The notes: generated from the sequence alone by a model not told the origin. A stretch of 64,000 nt of DNA from JBCBDX01 sp039822005 (GCA_039822005.1 JBCBMZ010000008.1:76570-140569), one strand, 5' to 3'; counted from the stretch's first letter, positions 18,936-28,557 are shown. A program made the numbers and translations.

Positions 18936-20312
18936 TTACCGGCCATCGGGTGTGCGCAAGCCAAACCAAGCATCCTTGACTTCCTTATAGTGCGCTTCGA
19001 CATCATGAAGGCGAACCTTCAAACCAAGGTTACGGGCGGTGAGCTTTCCCACAGCAGAGGCGAGCGCATAGGACGAGACGACCAAGTCGCGTTCCGCGCC
19101 GACCAGCGCAATTTGAGCATCGATCAAAGTGGCTTGGGCGTTTAGAACATCTAGCGTCGTCCGTTGGCCGACGTCACGCTCTTCAACCACCCCGTTCAGC
19201 GCCAGGCGCGACGCGCGAACGCCTTCCTTGTTGGCAACAACCGAGGCCCGCGAAGCGGTTAATTGAGACCATGAAGAAGTAACCACCTGACGCACCTGAT
19301 CGCGCGCGACATCACCATCAATACGCGCTTGGCCAAGGCGTTCTTTTTCCTGGCGAACGGACGCGCTTGCCTGCCCGCCCTGATAAATCGGAACTGTGAG
19401 CGACACGCCGACCTGCGCATTGGTGCTGTGTGACGGATCGCGCCCAAATTGGCCACCGCCAAGATTGGAAGAGTTCGTTGTCAGGCTGGCCGCCAGTCCA
19501 ACTGATGGAAGAAAAGCGCCTTCTGCGACTTTCACCGAGAACAATTGAGAATCGACAAGCGCATCACGTGTTGCAATCGCAGGGTGTTTTGCCGCTGCGA
19601 TTGAGTAGGCGCTTTGCAACGAGTTCGGCAGCAAGCGTGACAATGGCTGGGCGCCGGAAAGCCCGCCCGGGTTGGAGCCGGTCAATTCGCGATAGGTCGC
19701 TTCGGCAGTTTCCGTATTGGCCCGCGCCAGCGTCAATTGAGCTTGGGCAGACGCCAAGCTAGCTTCTGCCTGCGCCACATCGGTGCGGGTACCCTCACCA
19801 ACTTCAAACCGTGCACGCGCGGCGCGCAATTGTTCGCGCAAAAACTCCAGGTTTTGTGCCCGTAGCATGGTGATTTGCCGGTTTTGAAGCACGTCCATAT
19901 ACGCCTGCGCCGCATCAAATAGGACATTTTGCTCGGTATTGTGTAGATTAGCGCGCTCGGCTCGAACGCCGGCTTCCGCCGCCTGCACATTGTTGCGGGT
20001 TTGAAAGCCGTCAAAAATGCTTTGCTGTATTTCAATACCGAAAGATGAACTCGTCACGCCGCGACCACCGAATTGCGCCGTGTTGGAGCTGTTGGTAATG
20101 CCAGCGGTGCTGGTGACGCGCGGACGGTAACCGGATTTGGCAAGCGGCACGCCCTCATTGGCCACCCGCAAGCCAGCGCGCGATGAATTGAGTGTTGAAT
20201 TATTGTTGTAGGCTTTGCCCAAAGCACCGAAAATGGTTTCGGCCGCAGAAGCGGTGTTTACTGGTGCCGAGACAACGCAGGCCGCCAAGACGATTGCAAA
20301 AATACGCCGCAT
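18936..20312 (-). CDS. tolC: TolC-family outer membrane efflux protein
   Basis: TolC trimers form the outer membrane channel of type I secretion and RND/ABC efflux pumps. The 458-aa precursor has a signal peptide (cleaved near VNTASAA, residue 24) and two OEP repeats rich in Q, A, R and coiled-coil heptads: residues about 70-215 (EQNVLFDAAQAYMDVLQNR) and about 270-430 (GQRTTLDVLNAQATLIDAQ, the classic end motif). No pump subunits are adjacent, as is usual for a shared TolC. A 13-bp palindrome sits about 80 bp upstream. Confidence 0.92.
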   Translation of the reverse strand: MRRIFAIVLAACVVSAPVNTASAAETIFGALGKAYNNNSTLNSSRAGLRVANEGVPLAKSGYRPRVTSTAGITNSSNTAQFGGRGVTSSSFGIEIQQSIFDGFQTRNNVQAAEAGVRAERANLHNTEQNVLFDAAQAYMDVLQNRQITMLRAQNLEFLREQLRAARARFEVGEGTRTDVAQAEASLASAQAQLTLARANTETAEATYRELTGSNPGGLSGAQPLSRLLPNSLQSAYSIAAAKHPAIATRDALVDSQLFSVKVAEGAFLPSVGLAASLTTNSSNLGGGQFGRDPSHSTNAQVGVSLTVPIYQGGQASASVRQEKERLGQARIDGDVARDQVRQVVTSSWSQLTASRASVVANKEGVRASRLALNGVVEERDVGQRTTLDVLNAQATLIDAQIALVGAERDLVVSSYALASAVGKLTARNLGLKVRLHDVEAHYKEVKDAWFGLRTPDGR

Positions 20313-20387
20313 GTCTCATCCCCATTTTAAACAGACTAGTACGCTGGCCTGTTAATAACGTTTTGCCAACGAATCAAACAAGTTAAT

Positions 20388-20400
20388 TTGTGTGACACAA
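20388..20400. promoter_or_regulatory. 13-bp perfect palindrome upstream of tolC
   Basis: TTGTGT-G-ACACAA lies in the 127-bp gap between pcm and tolC, 76-88 bp before the tolC start. It has the shape of a dimeric regulator site. No regulator is identified. Confidence 0.3.
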
Positions 20401-20439
20401 TAGCAGTTGCACTGTAACCTTTGCACAACCCATGAGTTG

Positions 20440-21114
20440 TCAAAAACTGAAAGCCGCCATTTTTTGAAAGCCCGGCAGCGGCTTGACCGAAGAATTAAAG
20501 GCGATCCTGTCAGAGACAACCCCCTGTTCATCACGAATGTAAAGGCGCACGACCGCGTCCAGGCCGGCGCCTTCAACAACCACGAGACGTCCATCGGGTT
20601 TCAGTTGGGTAAGTAGAGTATCCGGCGCTACTTCAATCGCGCCATTGACCATGATCACATCATAGGGGCCTTCAGACGGATAACCGGCTTCCAACGGTCC
20701 GGAAACAACGGCAACACTGTCAAAATCATGTTCTGCAAGCTTGGCCGTCGCCTTGTCTACCAGCGCATCATCACACTCCAACGCGATCACCGCTGCACCC
20801 AGGCGCGATAAAACGGCGGATGAGTAGCCAAGGCCGCATCCAACATCAAGGATAACATCATCACGTCCGATTTCTGCCAATTGCACCATTTTGGCAAACG
20901 GGGATGCCTGCATCAAAAAGCGCGGAACAGGAGCCGTACCATCATCAAGCGGAACATCACGATCGGTGTAGGCAAATGGCTTTTGCCGATCCGGCACAAA
21001 TTGCTCGCGCGGCACATCAAGCAATGCATCCAGAAGCGTCAAGTCAGTCACATCGGTTGTACGCACTTGGCTATCCACCATTGCCCGGCGCAACTCTTCA
21101 AAATCAAAGGCCAT
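20440..21114 (-). CDS. pcm: Protein-L-isoaspartate O-methyltransferase
   Basis: Pcm methylates isoaspartyl residues for protein repair using S-adenosylmethionine. The 224-aa protein has the family N-terminus (MVDSQVRTTDVTD..LLDALLDVPRE), the LMQASPFAKMVQLAEI segment in place of the canonical substrate loop, and the SAM motif VILDVGCGLGYSSAVLSRLG (near residue 90). Typical alphaproteobacterial variants share this less canonical loop. It precedes tolC by 127 bp on the same strand. Confidence 0.85.
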   Translation of the reverse strand: MAFDFEELRRAMVDSQVRTTDVTDLTLLDALLDVPREQFVPDRQKPFAYTDRDVPLDDGTAPVPRFLMQASPFAKMVQLAEIGRDDVILDVGCGLGYSSAVLSRLGAAVIALECDDALVDKATAKLAEHDFDSVAVVSGPLEAGYPSEGPYDVIMVNGAIEVAPDTLLTQLKPDGRLVVVEGAGLDAVVRLYIRDEQGVVSDRIAFNSSVKPLPGFQKMAAFSF

Positions 21115-21227
21115 GATTACCGTCCCAAATTACTGATAATGCCTTACGAAACGATTGCGCTATTGCGCAAGCACTACCTGCGTCGGCAGTCGGATATACG
21201 AATAAGAAAATGATGGTGATGTGTTTC

Positions 21228-21301
21228 TGGAGGCCTCGCCCGGAATCGAACCGGGGTACACGGATTTGCAATCCGCTGCGTCACCACTCCGCCACGAGGC
21301 C
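21228..21301 (-). tRNA. tRNA-Cys (GCA)
   Basis: The minus strand folds as a cloverleaf: acceptor GGCCTCG pairs with CGAGGCC, anticodon loop contains GCA (GGATTGCAAATCC), and the T arm reads CCCCGGTTCGAATCCGGG. The 3' CCA is encoded, giving 74 nt. Confidence 0.97.
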
Positions 21302-21493
21302 TCACCCAAGAGAGGCGCACACGCCATCTTGGAAAGCGCCGTGTTAACAGAGCGTTTTGAGGGCGGCAAGCGGCCTGTTGCGGGTTACATGGCTACTGCC
21401 AGAGCTTTTCGTATGTGCGCTTCAGGCTTTTTGGCAGATATTATCATTTGCATTGGGCAGGCGCTTTGTTATATGCGCGTTTCACCAATGTGA

Positions 21494-21568
21494 TCCCCAG
21501 TAGCTCAGTGGTAGAGCGCTCGACTGTTAATCGATCGGTCGTAGGTTCGAATCCTACCTGGGGAGCCA
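21494..21568 (+). tRNA. tRNA-Asn (GTT)
   Basis: Acceptor TCCCCAG pairs with CTGGGGA, the anticodon loop has GTT (CGACTGTTAATCG), and the T arm is TAGGTTCGAATCCTA. CCA is encoded; 75 nt. Confidence 0.97.
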
Positions 21569-21688
21569 CTCTTTCCCGCCAATTGTTTGTACAAGTAGCA
21601 TTTCTTTGCTCGTTGCGTTGATTTGTGAAATCCACGCGCCAATTGTCAGCGTACCGCTTTAAAACAGACCAAAAACTTCGTTATCTCA

Positions 21689-23146
21689 TTGGCTTTACCA
21701 GATTTTCCACTTTCGCCTATTATCGTTTGGTTGCGTGATGATTTGCGTCTGAGCGACAATGCGGCTCTTAGCGCCGCTGCTTCATCTGGCCAGTCCGTCA
21801 TCCCCGTCTTTATCCTCGAGACAGACCAGACGCATACACCCTTGGGCGGCGCGCAATGCTGGTGGCTGCACCACTCTTTGAAAGCCATTGCAAATCAGGT
21901 CGAAGCGCTCGGTGGCCAACTGATCTTGCGGAAGGGAAATGCACGAGAGCAATTGGAACAACTGGCCGATGAAACCGGTGCCCGGTCGGTTGTTTGGAAC
22001 CGGCGCTATTCCCGCTTTGGAATTGAAACCGACACCAAGACAAAAGCAGCGCTGCAAGATGCGGGGATCACAGTTCGCAGTTTTGCGGGCAGGCTCATGC
22101 ATGAACCTACCAAGCTTAAGTCCGGTACCGGCGGAGCTTACAAGGTTTATACGCCGTTTTGGAAGATGTTCGCATCAACGGTGACGCCGCGCGCGCCAAT
22201 ACTGGCACCCGATGCGTTGCGCCCGCCCAACACCCAACCGGTTTCGGCGAAACTGGACGATTGGGATCTTCACCCAAAAAACCCTGACTGGTCGAGCGGA
22301 CTGAAACAGGACTGGTCGCCCGGTAGCACAGGTGCTTTCGAGCGTCTGGAACGATTTCTCGAAAGCGGCCTTGGCACCTATGATCGCCGACGCGACTTCC
22401 CCGCTATTGACGGCACCTCGGGCCTGTCGGCGCACTTGGCATTTGGCGAGATTTCGCCTGCCCAAATCTGGGCCCGCGTGGATCAGGTCGCCGACGCCCT
22501 ACCCGTGGATGACGTGACAACGTTCCGCAAAGAACTGGTCTGGCGCGAATTTGCGTACCACCTGCTGGTCAACTTTACCGAGCTGAAAACAACCAACTAC
22601 AATGGCCAATTTGACCAATTTCCCTGGGCAGAAAATAGCGAGCATCTGAACGCTTGGCAGCGAGGACAAACCGGCTACCCCATCGTCGATGCCGGCATGC
22701 GGCAGCTCTATGAGACGGGCTGGATGCATAATCGCGTGCGCATGATCGTCGGGTCGTTCTTGGTCAAACATCTGCTGCTCGATTGGCGTCATGGGGAAGC
22801 GTGGTTCTGGGACACACTTGTCGATGCTGACCCCGCATCCAACACAGCTTCCTGGCAATGGGTGGCAGGATCAGGTGCAGATGCGGCACCTTATTTTCGC
22901 ATCTTCAACCCTATCACCCAGGGTGAAAAGTTTGATTCTGATGGCGCTTACGTGAGAAAGTGGGTGCCGGAGTTGGCCAAGATGCCGGCCAAGTTCATTC
23001 ACAAGCCTTGGGAAGCACCGCGGAAAATTCTTGATTTTGCGGGCGTAACGCTGGGCGAAAACTATCCCCACCCTATTGTTGACCACAAGCAAGCGCGCGA
23101 GCGGGCTCTCGATGCGTACCAAACCATGAGAGGACTGGCCGCTTGA
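21689..23146 (+). CDS. phr: Deoxyribodipyrimidine photo-lyase
   Basis: This flavoprotein repairs UV pyrimidine dimers with light. The 485-aa product has the N-terminal antenna domain (PIIVWLRDDLRLSDNAAL) and the C-terminal FAD domain with QRGQTGYPIVDAGMRQL, WMHNRVRMIVGSFLVKHLL and WFWDTLVDADPASNTASWQWVAGSG. The only start fitting the family is a TTG at 21689; no strong ribosome site is visible. It begins a plus-strand run that ends with an MFS gene, and its stop overlaps the next frame (TTGA). Confidence 0.95.
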   Translation: MALPDFPLSPIIVWLRDDLRLSDNAALSAAASSGQSVIPVFILETDQTHTPLGGAQCWWLHHSLKAIANQVEALGGQLILRKGNAREQLEQLADETGARSVVWNRRYSRFGIETDTKTKAALQDAGITVRSFAGRLMHEPTKLKSGTGGAYKVYTPFWKMFASTVTPRAPILAPDALRPPNTQPVSAKLDDWDLHPKNPDWSSGLKQDWSPGSTGAFERLERFLESGLGTYDRRRDFPAIDGTSGLSAHLAFGEISPAQIWARVDQVADALPVDDVTTFRKELVWREFAYHLLVNFTELKTTNYNGQFDQFPWAENSEHLNAWQRGQTGYPIVDAGMRQLYETGWMHNRVRMIVGSFLVKHLLLDWRHGEAWFWDTLVDADPASNTASWQWVAGSGADAAPYFRIFNPITQGEKFDSDGAYVRKWVPELAKMPAKFIHKPWEAPRKILDFAGVTLGENYPHPIVDHKQARERALDAYQTMRGLAA

Positions 23147-23154
23147 ACATTCAC

Positions 23155-24504
23155 ATGAGAGGCAGCAGGGCAGAAAGCCTGCTGCCAGGCGACCGTCAAA
23201 AAATTGCTGTCATCGGTTCGGGTATTTCAGGCATTTCCGCCGCATGGTCTTTGAACTTTAACCATGACGTGACGCTATACGAAAACGAACAGCGCGCAGG
23301 CGGGCACACATGCACGGTCGACGTCGACTATGACGGCAACATCATCCCCGTCGACGTTGGCTTTATCGTCTTTAACGAACGTAATTACCCAAATTTGTGT
23401 GCACTGTTTTCTCACTTGGGCGTCGCCAGCGAAACCACAAACATGAGCTTTGCGATGTCGCTGGACAATGGCAAACGCGAATGGTGCGGCCAGGACATCG
23501 CGTCTGTTTTTGCGCAAAAAAGGAACGTTGTTTCACCGCGCTTCTGGTGGATGATCAAAGATATAATGCGCTTCAACCGCATCGCTGTACGAGATCGCGA
23601 CAATGGCACAATGGACGGGCGCACAATTGGCCAATATCTGGATGAACAAAGATTTTCAGCCCGATTTAGAAACGACTATTTGATCCCCATGGCCGCAGCT
23701 ATCTGGTCAACGCCAAAGGTGAAGATGTTGGATTTTCCGGCGCGGGCGTTCGTAAATTTCTTCGAAAATCACCGGCTTTTAGAAATCACGCCGCCTATTT
23801 GGCAGACCGTATCGGGCGGGTCGCGTAGCTATCATAATAAAATGCTGGCCACATTGCCCGATATCAGGCTTGCCGATGGCGTAGATGCCGTTCACCGCGC
23901 GACAAATGGTCAAATCCTAATCGCCAGCGAAAAAGGAACGGATACATTTGACCATGTGGTGATCGCCACCCACAGTGATCAGGCGCTGGCACTGCTCGCC
24001 GATGCCGACCGGGACGAGAAGGCGGTATTGGGCTCGATCGGTTATAATCCGAACCGGGTCGTTCTTCATCGCGATGCGTCATTCATGCCCAAACGAAAGC
24101 GGGCCTGGGCGGCTTGGAATTACCTGCGTGAAAGCGCAAGGGGTGATGAAAGCAATATTAGTCTGACATACTGGATGAACCGCCTTCAAAACATCGACCA
24201 TGATTACCCGCTTTTTGTATCGCTGAACCCAACGAGGGAGCCGGCGCGCGGCACCGTGTTTGGGGAATGGTCTTTTTCTCACCCGCAGTTTGATGCCATG
24301 GCCATGTCAGCCCAATCGGTGCTTCCTCAAATTCAAGGCCGTCGCAACACATGGTTTGCAGGCGCCTGGACAGGGTATGGCTTCCATGAAGATGGCCTGA
24401 AATCCGGTTTGGCCGTCGCACGGGCGCTGGGCGGTCACATACCGTGGGAAGCTGAAACGGACGCAGCGCCCGTCGCCAATCCGCTTGCGGTAGCCGCCGA
24501 ATAA
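23155..24504 (+). CDS. FAD-dependent amine-oxidase-like oxidoreductase (COG2907; UfaD-like)
   Basis: The 449-aa protein has an N-terminal dinucleotide-binding motif (IAVIGSGISGISAAWSL) and the FAD-family second segment YENEQRAGGHTCTVDV, and ends with the amine-oxidase type GAWTGYGFHEDGLKSGLAVARALG. In Rhodobacter sphaeroides a related protein acts in furan fatty acid formation and belongs to the singlet-oxygen (RpoE-ChrR) response; I recall this from the literature and infer the same here from the neighbours (DUF1365 and cfa). The ATG at 23155 is chosen; a TTG at 23143 overlapping the phr stop is an alternative. Confidence 0.75.
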   Translation: MRGSRAESLLPGDRQKIAVIGSGISGISAAWSLNFNHDVTLYENEQRAGGHTCTVDVDYDGNIIPVDVGFIVFNERNYPNLCALFSHLGVASETTNMSFAMSLDNGKREWCGQDIASVFAQKRNVVSPRFWWMIKDIMRFNRIAVRDRDNGTMDGRTIGQYLDEQRFSARFRNDYLIPMAAAIWSTPKVKMLDFPARAFVNFFENHRLLEITPPIWQTVSGGSRSYHNKMLATLPDIRLADGVDAVHRATNGQILIASEKGTDTFDHVVIATHSDQALALLADADRDEKAVLGSIGYNPNRVVLHRDASFMPKRKRAWAAWNYLRESARGDESNISLTYWMNRLQNIDHDYPLFVSLNPTREPARGTVFGEWSFSHPQFDAMAMSAQSVLPQIQGRRNTWFAGAWTGYGFHEDGLKSGLAVARALGGHIPWEAETDAAPVANPLAVAAE

Positions 24505-24511
24505 AACGAAA

Positions 24512-25360
24512 ATGACAACACCGAACCAGTCAAAAGAAAAACAGGCCTGCTTTGCGCCCCCGGACGAACCGGCACTGATCTATGCCGGACAGGTGATGCA
24601 CGCCCGGTTAAAGCCGCTCGGACACAGGTTCAGCTACCGTGTCTTCTCCGCGCTTTTTGATCTGGACGCACTGACCGCAGCCAACCGGCTGTCTCCACTT
24701 TTCAGCGTCAATCGCCGCAATCTACTGGCTTTCTTCGAGCGTGACCATCTGCCCAAAGGTTCGGGACACGAAACACTTCGAGACTATATCAACCAACTCG
24801 TTACCCGTGCCGGTTTAGGAACGCCCGAGAGGGTACTGCTTTTGGCCTATCCGCGCATGTTCGGCTTCGCATTCAACCCGATCTCCGTCTACTATTGCTA
24901 TGGCGCAGACGCGGAGTTGACCGCGCTGATCTACGAGGTGCGCAACACATTTGGTGAGCGGCACACTTATTTTTGTGGCATCAAACCGGGGCAAGTTTCG
25001 GCGGCCGGTGTGCGCCAGGAACGCAACAAGATTTTCTACGTGTCACCGTTTATTGATATGCCCATGCGCTACTTTTTCCGCATGCAGCCGCCCGGGGACA
25101 CGGTAAAAATGCGCATTTTCGAAACTGATGAGGTCGGCGACCCGCTATTGTCGGCAACTTTCAGTGGCGTAAAGCAGCACATGACGAGCGCCAATATCGT
25201 AGGGCAAATGTTCCGCTTGCCCTTCATGACACTAAAGGTGGTCGCGGGCATCCACTGGGAAGCATTGAAATTATGGCTAAAAGGCGCGAGATTTCATTCT
25301 CGGGGCAAGCCGCCAGTGCCTGTATCCTACGAAGATACAGCGCCGCAGGCCGCAGAATAA
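24512..25360 (+). CDS. DUF1365 family protein (COG3496; UfaO-like)
   Basis: The 282-aa protein matches DUF1365 by its motifs HARLKPLGHRFSYRVFS (residues about 30-46), AYPRMFGFAFNPISVYYCY (near 115) and VYEVRNTFGERHTYF-like IYEVRNTFGERHTYFC (near 145), then KIFYVSPFIDMPMRYFF. Genes of this family sit next to the amine-oxidase-like protein and a cyclopropane synthase-like methyltransferase in many proteobacteria, and the Rhodobacter homologue is tied to modified fatty acid synthesis. Biochemical role here is inference. It follows the previous gene by 7 bp. Confidence 0.8.
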   Translation: MTTPNQSKEKQACFAPPDEPALIYAGQVMHARLKPLGHRFSYRVFSALFDLDALTAANRLSPLFSVNRRNLLAFFERDHLPKGSGHETLRDYINQLVTRAGLGTPERVLLLAYPRMFGFAFNPISVYYCYGADAELTALIYEVRNTFGERHTYFCGIKPGQVSAAGVRQERNKIFYVSPFIDMPMRYFFRMQPPGDTVKMRIFETDEVGDPLLSATFSGVKQHMTSANIVGQMFRLPFMTLKVVAGIHWEALKLWLKGARFHSRGKPPVPVSYEDTAPQAAE

Positions 25361-25378
25361 GGTTGGGAGGCTGTGGCA

Positions 25379-26662
25379 ATGTCCACAAATCATATCGCAA
25401 CAGCGCATGAAGCTGCATCACAGTGGGCCAACGAGATCATCGCGCGCGCTGAGGTGTTGACACCGAACAATATCCGCAAGCACATTCGTGGGCTGCCGAT
25501 GAAGGCCCGCATCGCCCTGCGCGCAGCGCTTGCCCTGCCCAAAGGATCCCTGACAATTCAGTTGCCGGACCAAAGGGTCGTTTCGATCAAAGGTCAAAAC
25601 CCCGGCCCCGATGCCGTCTTGATCTTGAACAATTGGAACTTGCCGCGCAAAGCCATCACACAGGCTACCGTCGGCGTGGGCGAAAGCTACATGGATGGTG
25701 ACTGGACCAGCCCAGACGTGACGACGTTTCTGGCGCTGTTCCTGGAGAACGAGCAGTGGGGAACGCGGCTCTATACTGCCAATCTGTGGATGTCAGCCAC
25801 GGGCCGGTTTCTGCATTGGCTTAATCGCAACACCAAATCCAAAGCGCAGAAGAACATCGCTGCGCATTATGATCTGGGCAACGAATTCTATACAAAGTGG
25901 CTCGACCGTTCGATGACTTATTCATCGGCGATCTATGCCGACGGAGCCAATGATTTGGAAAGCGCACAAGCTGCCAAATACCGTGCTTTGGCCGAAGCGG
26001 TCGGGATCAAAAAAGGCGATCAGGTACTTGAAATCGGCTGTGGATGGGGCGGATTTGCTGAGTTTGCAGCAAACGAGATTGGTTGCCATGTCACTGGCCT
26101 GACGATCTCCAAGGAACAGCTCGCTTTTGCCCGTGAACGCGTCAAGAAAGCCGGACTTCAAGGTAAGGTCCATCTGAAGTTTCAGGACTATCGCGATGAG
26201 CGCGGCCAATATGATCATATCATCTCAATTGAGATGTTTGAAGCTGTCGGCGAAGAATATTGGGATTCCTACTACGGGCAGCTAAAAGCCCTCTTGAAGC
26301 CCGGTGGACGGGCCGGCCTTCAAATCATCACCATGAATGATGAGACTTTTGACTATTACAAGCTCAACCCCGATTTCATTCAGCGCTATATATTTCCAGG
26401 TGGCATGCTTCCAGCGCCATCAAAGCTTGAAGAACTGCGTAATGCGCATGGACTGAAAGACGCCGGGCTACGCACCTTTCCGCAGGACTATGCGCGTACT
26501 CTGGCCGATTGGCGAAAAACGTTCTGGGAACGCTGGGGCGACATCAAACCATTGGGCTTTGATGAACGGTTCAAGCGTATGTGGGAATTTTACTTCCACT
26601 ATTGCGAAGCCGGCTTCGGTACCGAGTTCATCGACGTTCGTCAGATCGTGTACGAAAAATAA
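25379..26662 (+). CDS. cfa: Cyclopropane-fatty-acyl-phospholipid synthase family methyltransferase
   Basis: This SAM-dependent enzyme adds a methyl or methylene group to the double bond of membrane acyl chains. Of 427 aa, the catalytic half begins near residue 150 with AHYDLGNEFYTKWLDRSMTYSSAIY, then the SAM motif VLEIGCGWGGFAEFAA (near 215) and IFPGGMLPAPSKLEEL (near 335). I chose the ATG at 25379 (GGGAGG 9 nt upstream) over a GTG two codons earlier. In this cluster it could be a true cyclopropane synthase or a methylating variant (UfaM-like); the sequence by eye cannot decide. Confidence 0.88.
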   Translation: MSTNHIATAHEAASQWANEIIARAEVLTPNNIRKHIRGLPMKARIALRAALALPKGSLTIQLPDQRVVSIKGQNPGPDAVLILNNWNLPRKAITQATVGVGESYMDGDWTSPDVTTFLALFLENEQWGTRLYTANLWMSATGRFLHWLNRNTKSKAQKNIAAHYDLGNEFYTKWLDRSMTYSSAIYADGANDLESAQAAKYRALAEAVGIKKGDQVLEIGCGWGGFAEFAANEIGCHVTGLTISKEQLAFARERVKKAGLQGKVHLKFQDYRDERGQYDHIISIEMFEAVGEEYWDSYYGQLKALLKPGGRAGLQIITMNDETFDYYKLNPDFIQRYIFPGGMLPAPSKLEELRNAHGLKDAGLRTFPQDYARTLADWRKTFWERWGDIKPLGFDERFKRMWEFYFHYCEAGFGTEFIDVRQIVYEK

Positions 26663-26704
26663 TCCTGCGTACGGCCACAAAAGCAATAGCGAACAGAGGT
26701 ACGC

Positions 26705-28036
26705 ATGCGCGCGCGATTACAAAATCAGCCGGCCTTGGCCCGGATATTGGTTTATGCCCTGCCCGCGCTGCCATTGGCGGCCATGACGCTGCCGCTCTAT
26801 ATTTTGGTGCCAACATTTTACACCGAAACACTGGGATTGCCGCTTGCAGCAGTCGGGGCGGCACTCCTGCTGGTGCGCGTGATCGATGCTGTCAACGATC
26901 CGCTGATTGGCATCCTGGCTGACCGGTGGCGACCCGGATTTGGACGCCGCCGCACGCTGATGGCCTGTTCTGTGCCTGTTTCCGCCTTTTCGGCCTATAT
27001 GATTTTTTACCCGCCTCCAGACGCGACCTCGGGCTATCTCGCCATGTGGGGAACAATTCTGACGATCGGCTACACCGGCACTGTGATCCCCTATCTGGCC
27101 TGGGGGGCGGAACTCGCCAGCGATTATAGATCGCGCACCAGCGTTGCCGGGTGGCGCGAAGGCATGACCCTAACCGGTACACTGATCGCTATTGCGCTGC
27201 CTTTCTCCATCCAAAATGAAGACCCAACCATGTTGCATGGTTTGGCACTTTTGGGGATTGTTGTTGCCATTGCGCTGCCGCTGTTATCGGCTTTCACGAT
27301 CGCACGACTTCCCGAACCGGCCGAATATTCAAAGCAGGTACTGGGTTTGAAAGACGGCTGGCGCCATCTAACCTCCAATCGGCCTTTCGTGCGGTTGCTG
27401 GTCGCATTCTTTCTCAATGGGCTGGCCAATGGTATTCCGGCCACGCTGTTTCTGTATTTTGTCTCAGATATTATCGGCGACCCCAACCAGCGCGGCCCGC
27501 TGCTTTTCCTTTACTTTCTGTGCGCAATAGCAGGCGTTCCTGCTGCAGGATGGGCTTCGCGCAAATTTGGAAAACACCGCGCTTGGGCCGTCGGCATGTG
27601 CGGTGCAATCGTTGTCTTTGCACCGGTGACGCTGCTCGGCGAAGGCGATTTGCTCCCCTATGCCATCATCTGCGCCGTCTCGGGCTTTCTTGTCGGTTTT
27701 GACCTGTCAATCCCGCCTGCCATCCAAGCCGATGTCATCGATGTCGACACAGCCACGTCCGGGGAACAACGATCGGGTCTTTATTTTGCAGCTTGGAGCT
27801 TGGCTACCAAACTGTCACTGGCACTCGGCGTGGGTGTGGCTTTTCCGCTTTTGGACGCATTCGGTTTTGCGGCAGGAGGCGGACCCAGACAAGACGCGTC
27901 AGCGCTGTTTGCTTTGGCGGTCATCTACGGATGGATTCCGATCGCATTGAAAGTGGGCGCCGTTTCCCTGATCTGGAACTTCCCGGTTAACGAAGCCATG
28001 CAAAAGAGCCTACGAGAAAAAATCGAAAGCAGCTGA
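26705..28036 (+). CDS. MFS transporter, GPH-like (COG2211)
   Basis: A 443-aa membrane protein with about 12 hydrophobic segments, the MFS loop RVIDAVNDPLIGILADRW (residues about 60-77, typical of the glycoside-pentoside-hexuronide group), and GRRRTLMAC. COG2211 members are often found with the amine-oxidase-like/DUF1365/cfa genes, including in the Rhodobacter RpoE regulon, and their substrate there is not a sugar with any certainty. It is the last plus-strand gene of the cluster and converges on the next gene. Confidence 0.8.
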   Translation: MRARLQNQPALARILVYALPALPLAAMTLPLYILVPTFYTETLGLPLAAVGAALLLVRVIDAVNDPLIGILADRWRPGFGRRRTLMACSVPVSAFSAYMIFYPPPDATSGYLAMWGTILTIGYTGTVIPYLAWGAELASDYRSRTSVAGWREGMTLTGTLIAIALPFSIQNEDPTMLHGLALLGIVVAIALPLLSAFTIARLPEPAEYSKQVLGLKDGWRHLTSNRPFVRLLVAFFLNGLANGIPATLFLYFVSDIIGDPNQRGPLLFLYFLCAIAGVPAAGWASRKFGKHRAWAVGMCGAIVVFAPVTLLGEGDLLPYAIICAVSGFLVGFDLSIPPAIQADVIDVDTATSGEQRSGLYFAAWSLATKLSLALGVGVAFPLLDAFGFAAGGGPRQDASALFALAVIYGWIPIALKVGAVSLIWNFPVNEAMQKSLREKIESS

Positions 28037-28055
28037 ACCATTCTATGGCGAAACG

Positions 28056-28481
28056 CTATGAGGACAAACGGTTCACGACCGAAGCTGCATGATCGCGGGT
28101 CAGTGCAAATACCAAACCCGATGTCACACCAGCAGCCAAACCATAAGGCGCAAACTCACCCTCCAATTGCATGGATATGAAAGAGACAGACACACCGAGC
28201 GCCAAAGAAACGACTGCAAAGCCGACGGGGGGAGACCTGCTAAACACCGCCAATCCCAAACCAATCGCCGGTAGGAATATGGAGGCGCATACCAGCACCG
28301 ATAGCGTAAACACAGGCCAAAGACAGGTCACAAGATAGACCTGCGCGCCCACACGTGTCGCTTCGCAAGCAGCGTGAATACTTGGAATTGAATATAAGAT
28401 GCCGGCAACCAACAAACAGGCAAGCGCGCCCAAAAAATTGTCCCGTATTCCATTTCGCTTGGGCTTGATCAAATAACGCAT
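28056..28481 (-). CDS. Small membrane protein, unknown
   Basis: The 141-aa product has about four hydrophobic segments (approx. residues 18-36, 53-75, 80-105, 110-130) and two Cys (39, 53) in the first loop region. I do not recognise the family. It lies 76 bp downstream of the SDR gene on the same strand and could be co-transcribed with it. An 8-bp inverted repeat (CTATTCCA / TGGAATAG) brackets the gap. Confidence 0.55.
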   Translation of the reverse strand: MRYLIKPKRNGIRDNFLGALACLLVAGILYSIPSIHAACEATRVGAQVYLVTCLWPVFTLSVLVCASIFLPAIGLGLAVFSRSPPVGFAVVSLALGVSVSFISMQLEGEFAPYGLAAGVTSGLVFALTRDHAASVVNRLSS

Positions 28482-28557
28482 GGCTCGCCTCGGTTGGCCC
28501 TATTCCATGATGGATGCAAACTGAGTCGATTGTTTGTCCCAGCCTTTTGGAATAGCC

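Noticed and set aside
21491..21496. TGATCC before tRNA-Asn as an RpoE-type site for phr
   Set aside because: The bases overlap the start of the tRNA itself and no -10 element follows at the right distance.
21228..21568. The two adjacent tRNA genes as an integration site
   Set aside because: No integrase, direct repeats of a tRNA 3' end or compositional shift were found around them.
28482..28557. CTATTCCA/TGGAATAG repeat between SDR and membrane protein as a terminator
   Set aside because: The arms are about 40 bp apart and no U-tract follows; only mentioned in the gene entry.
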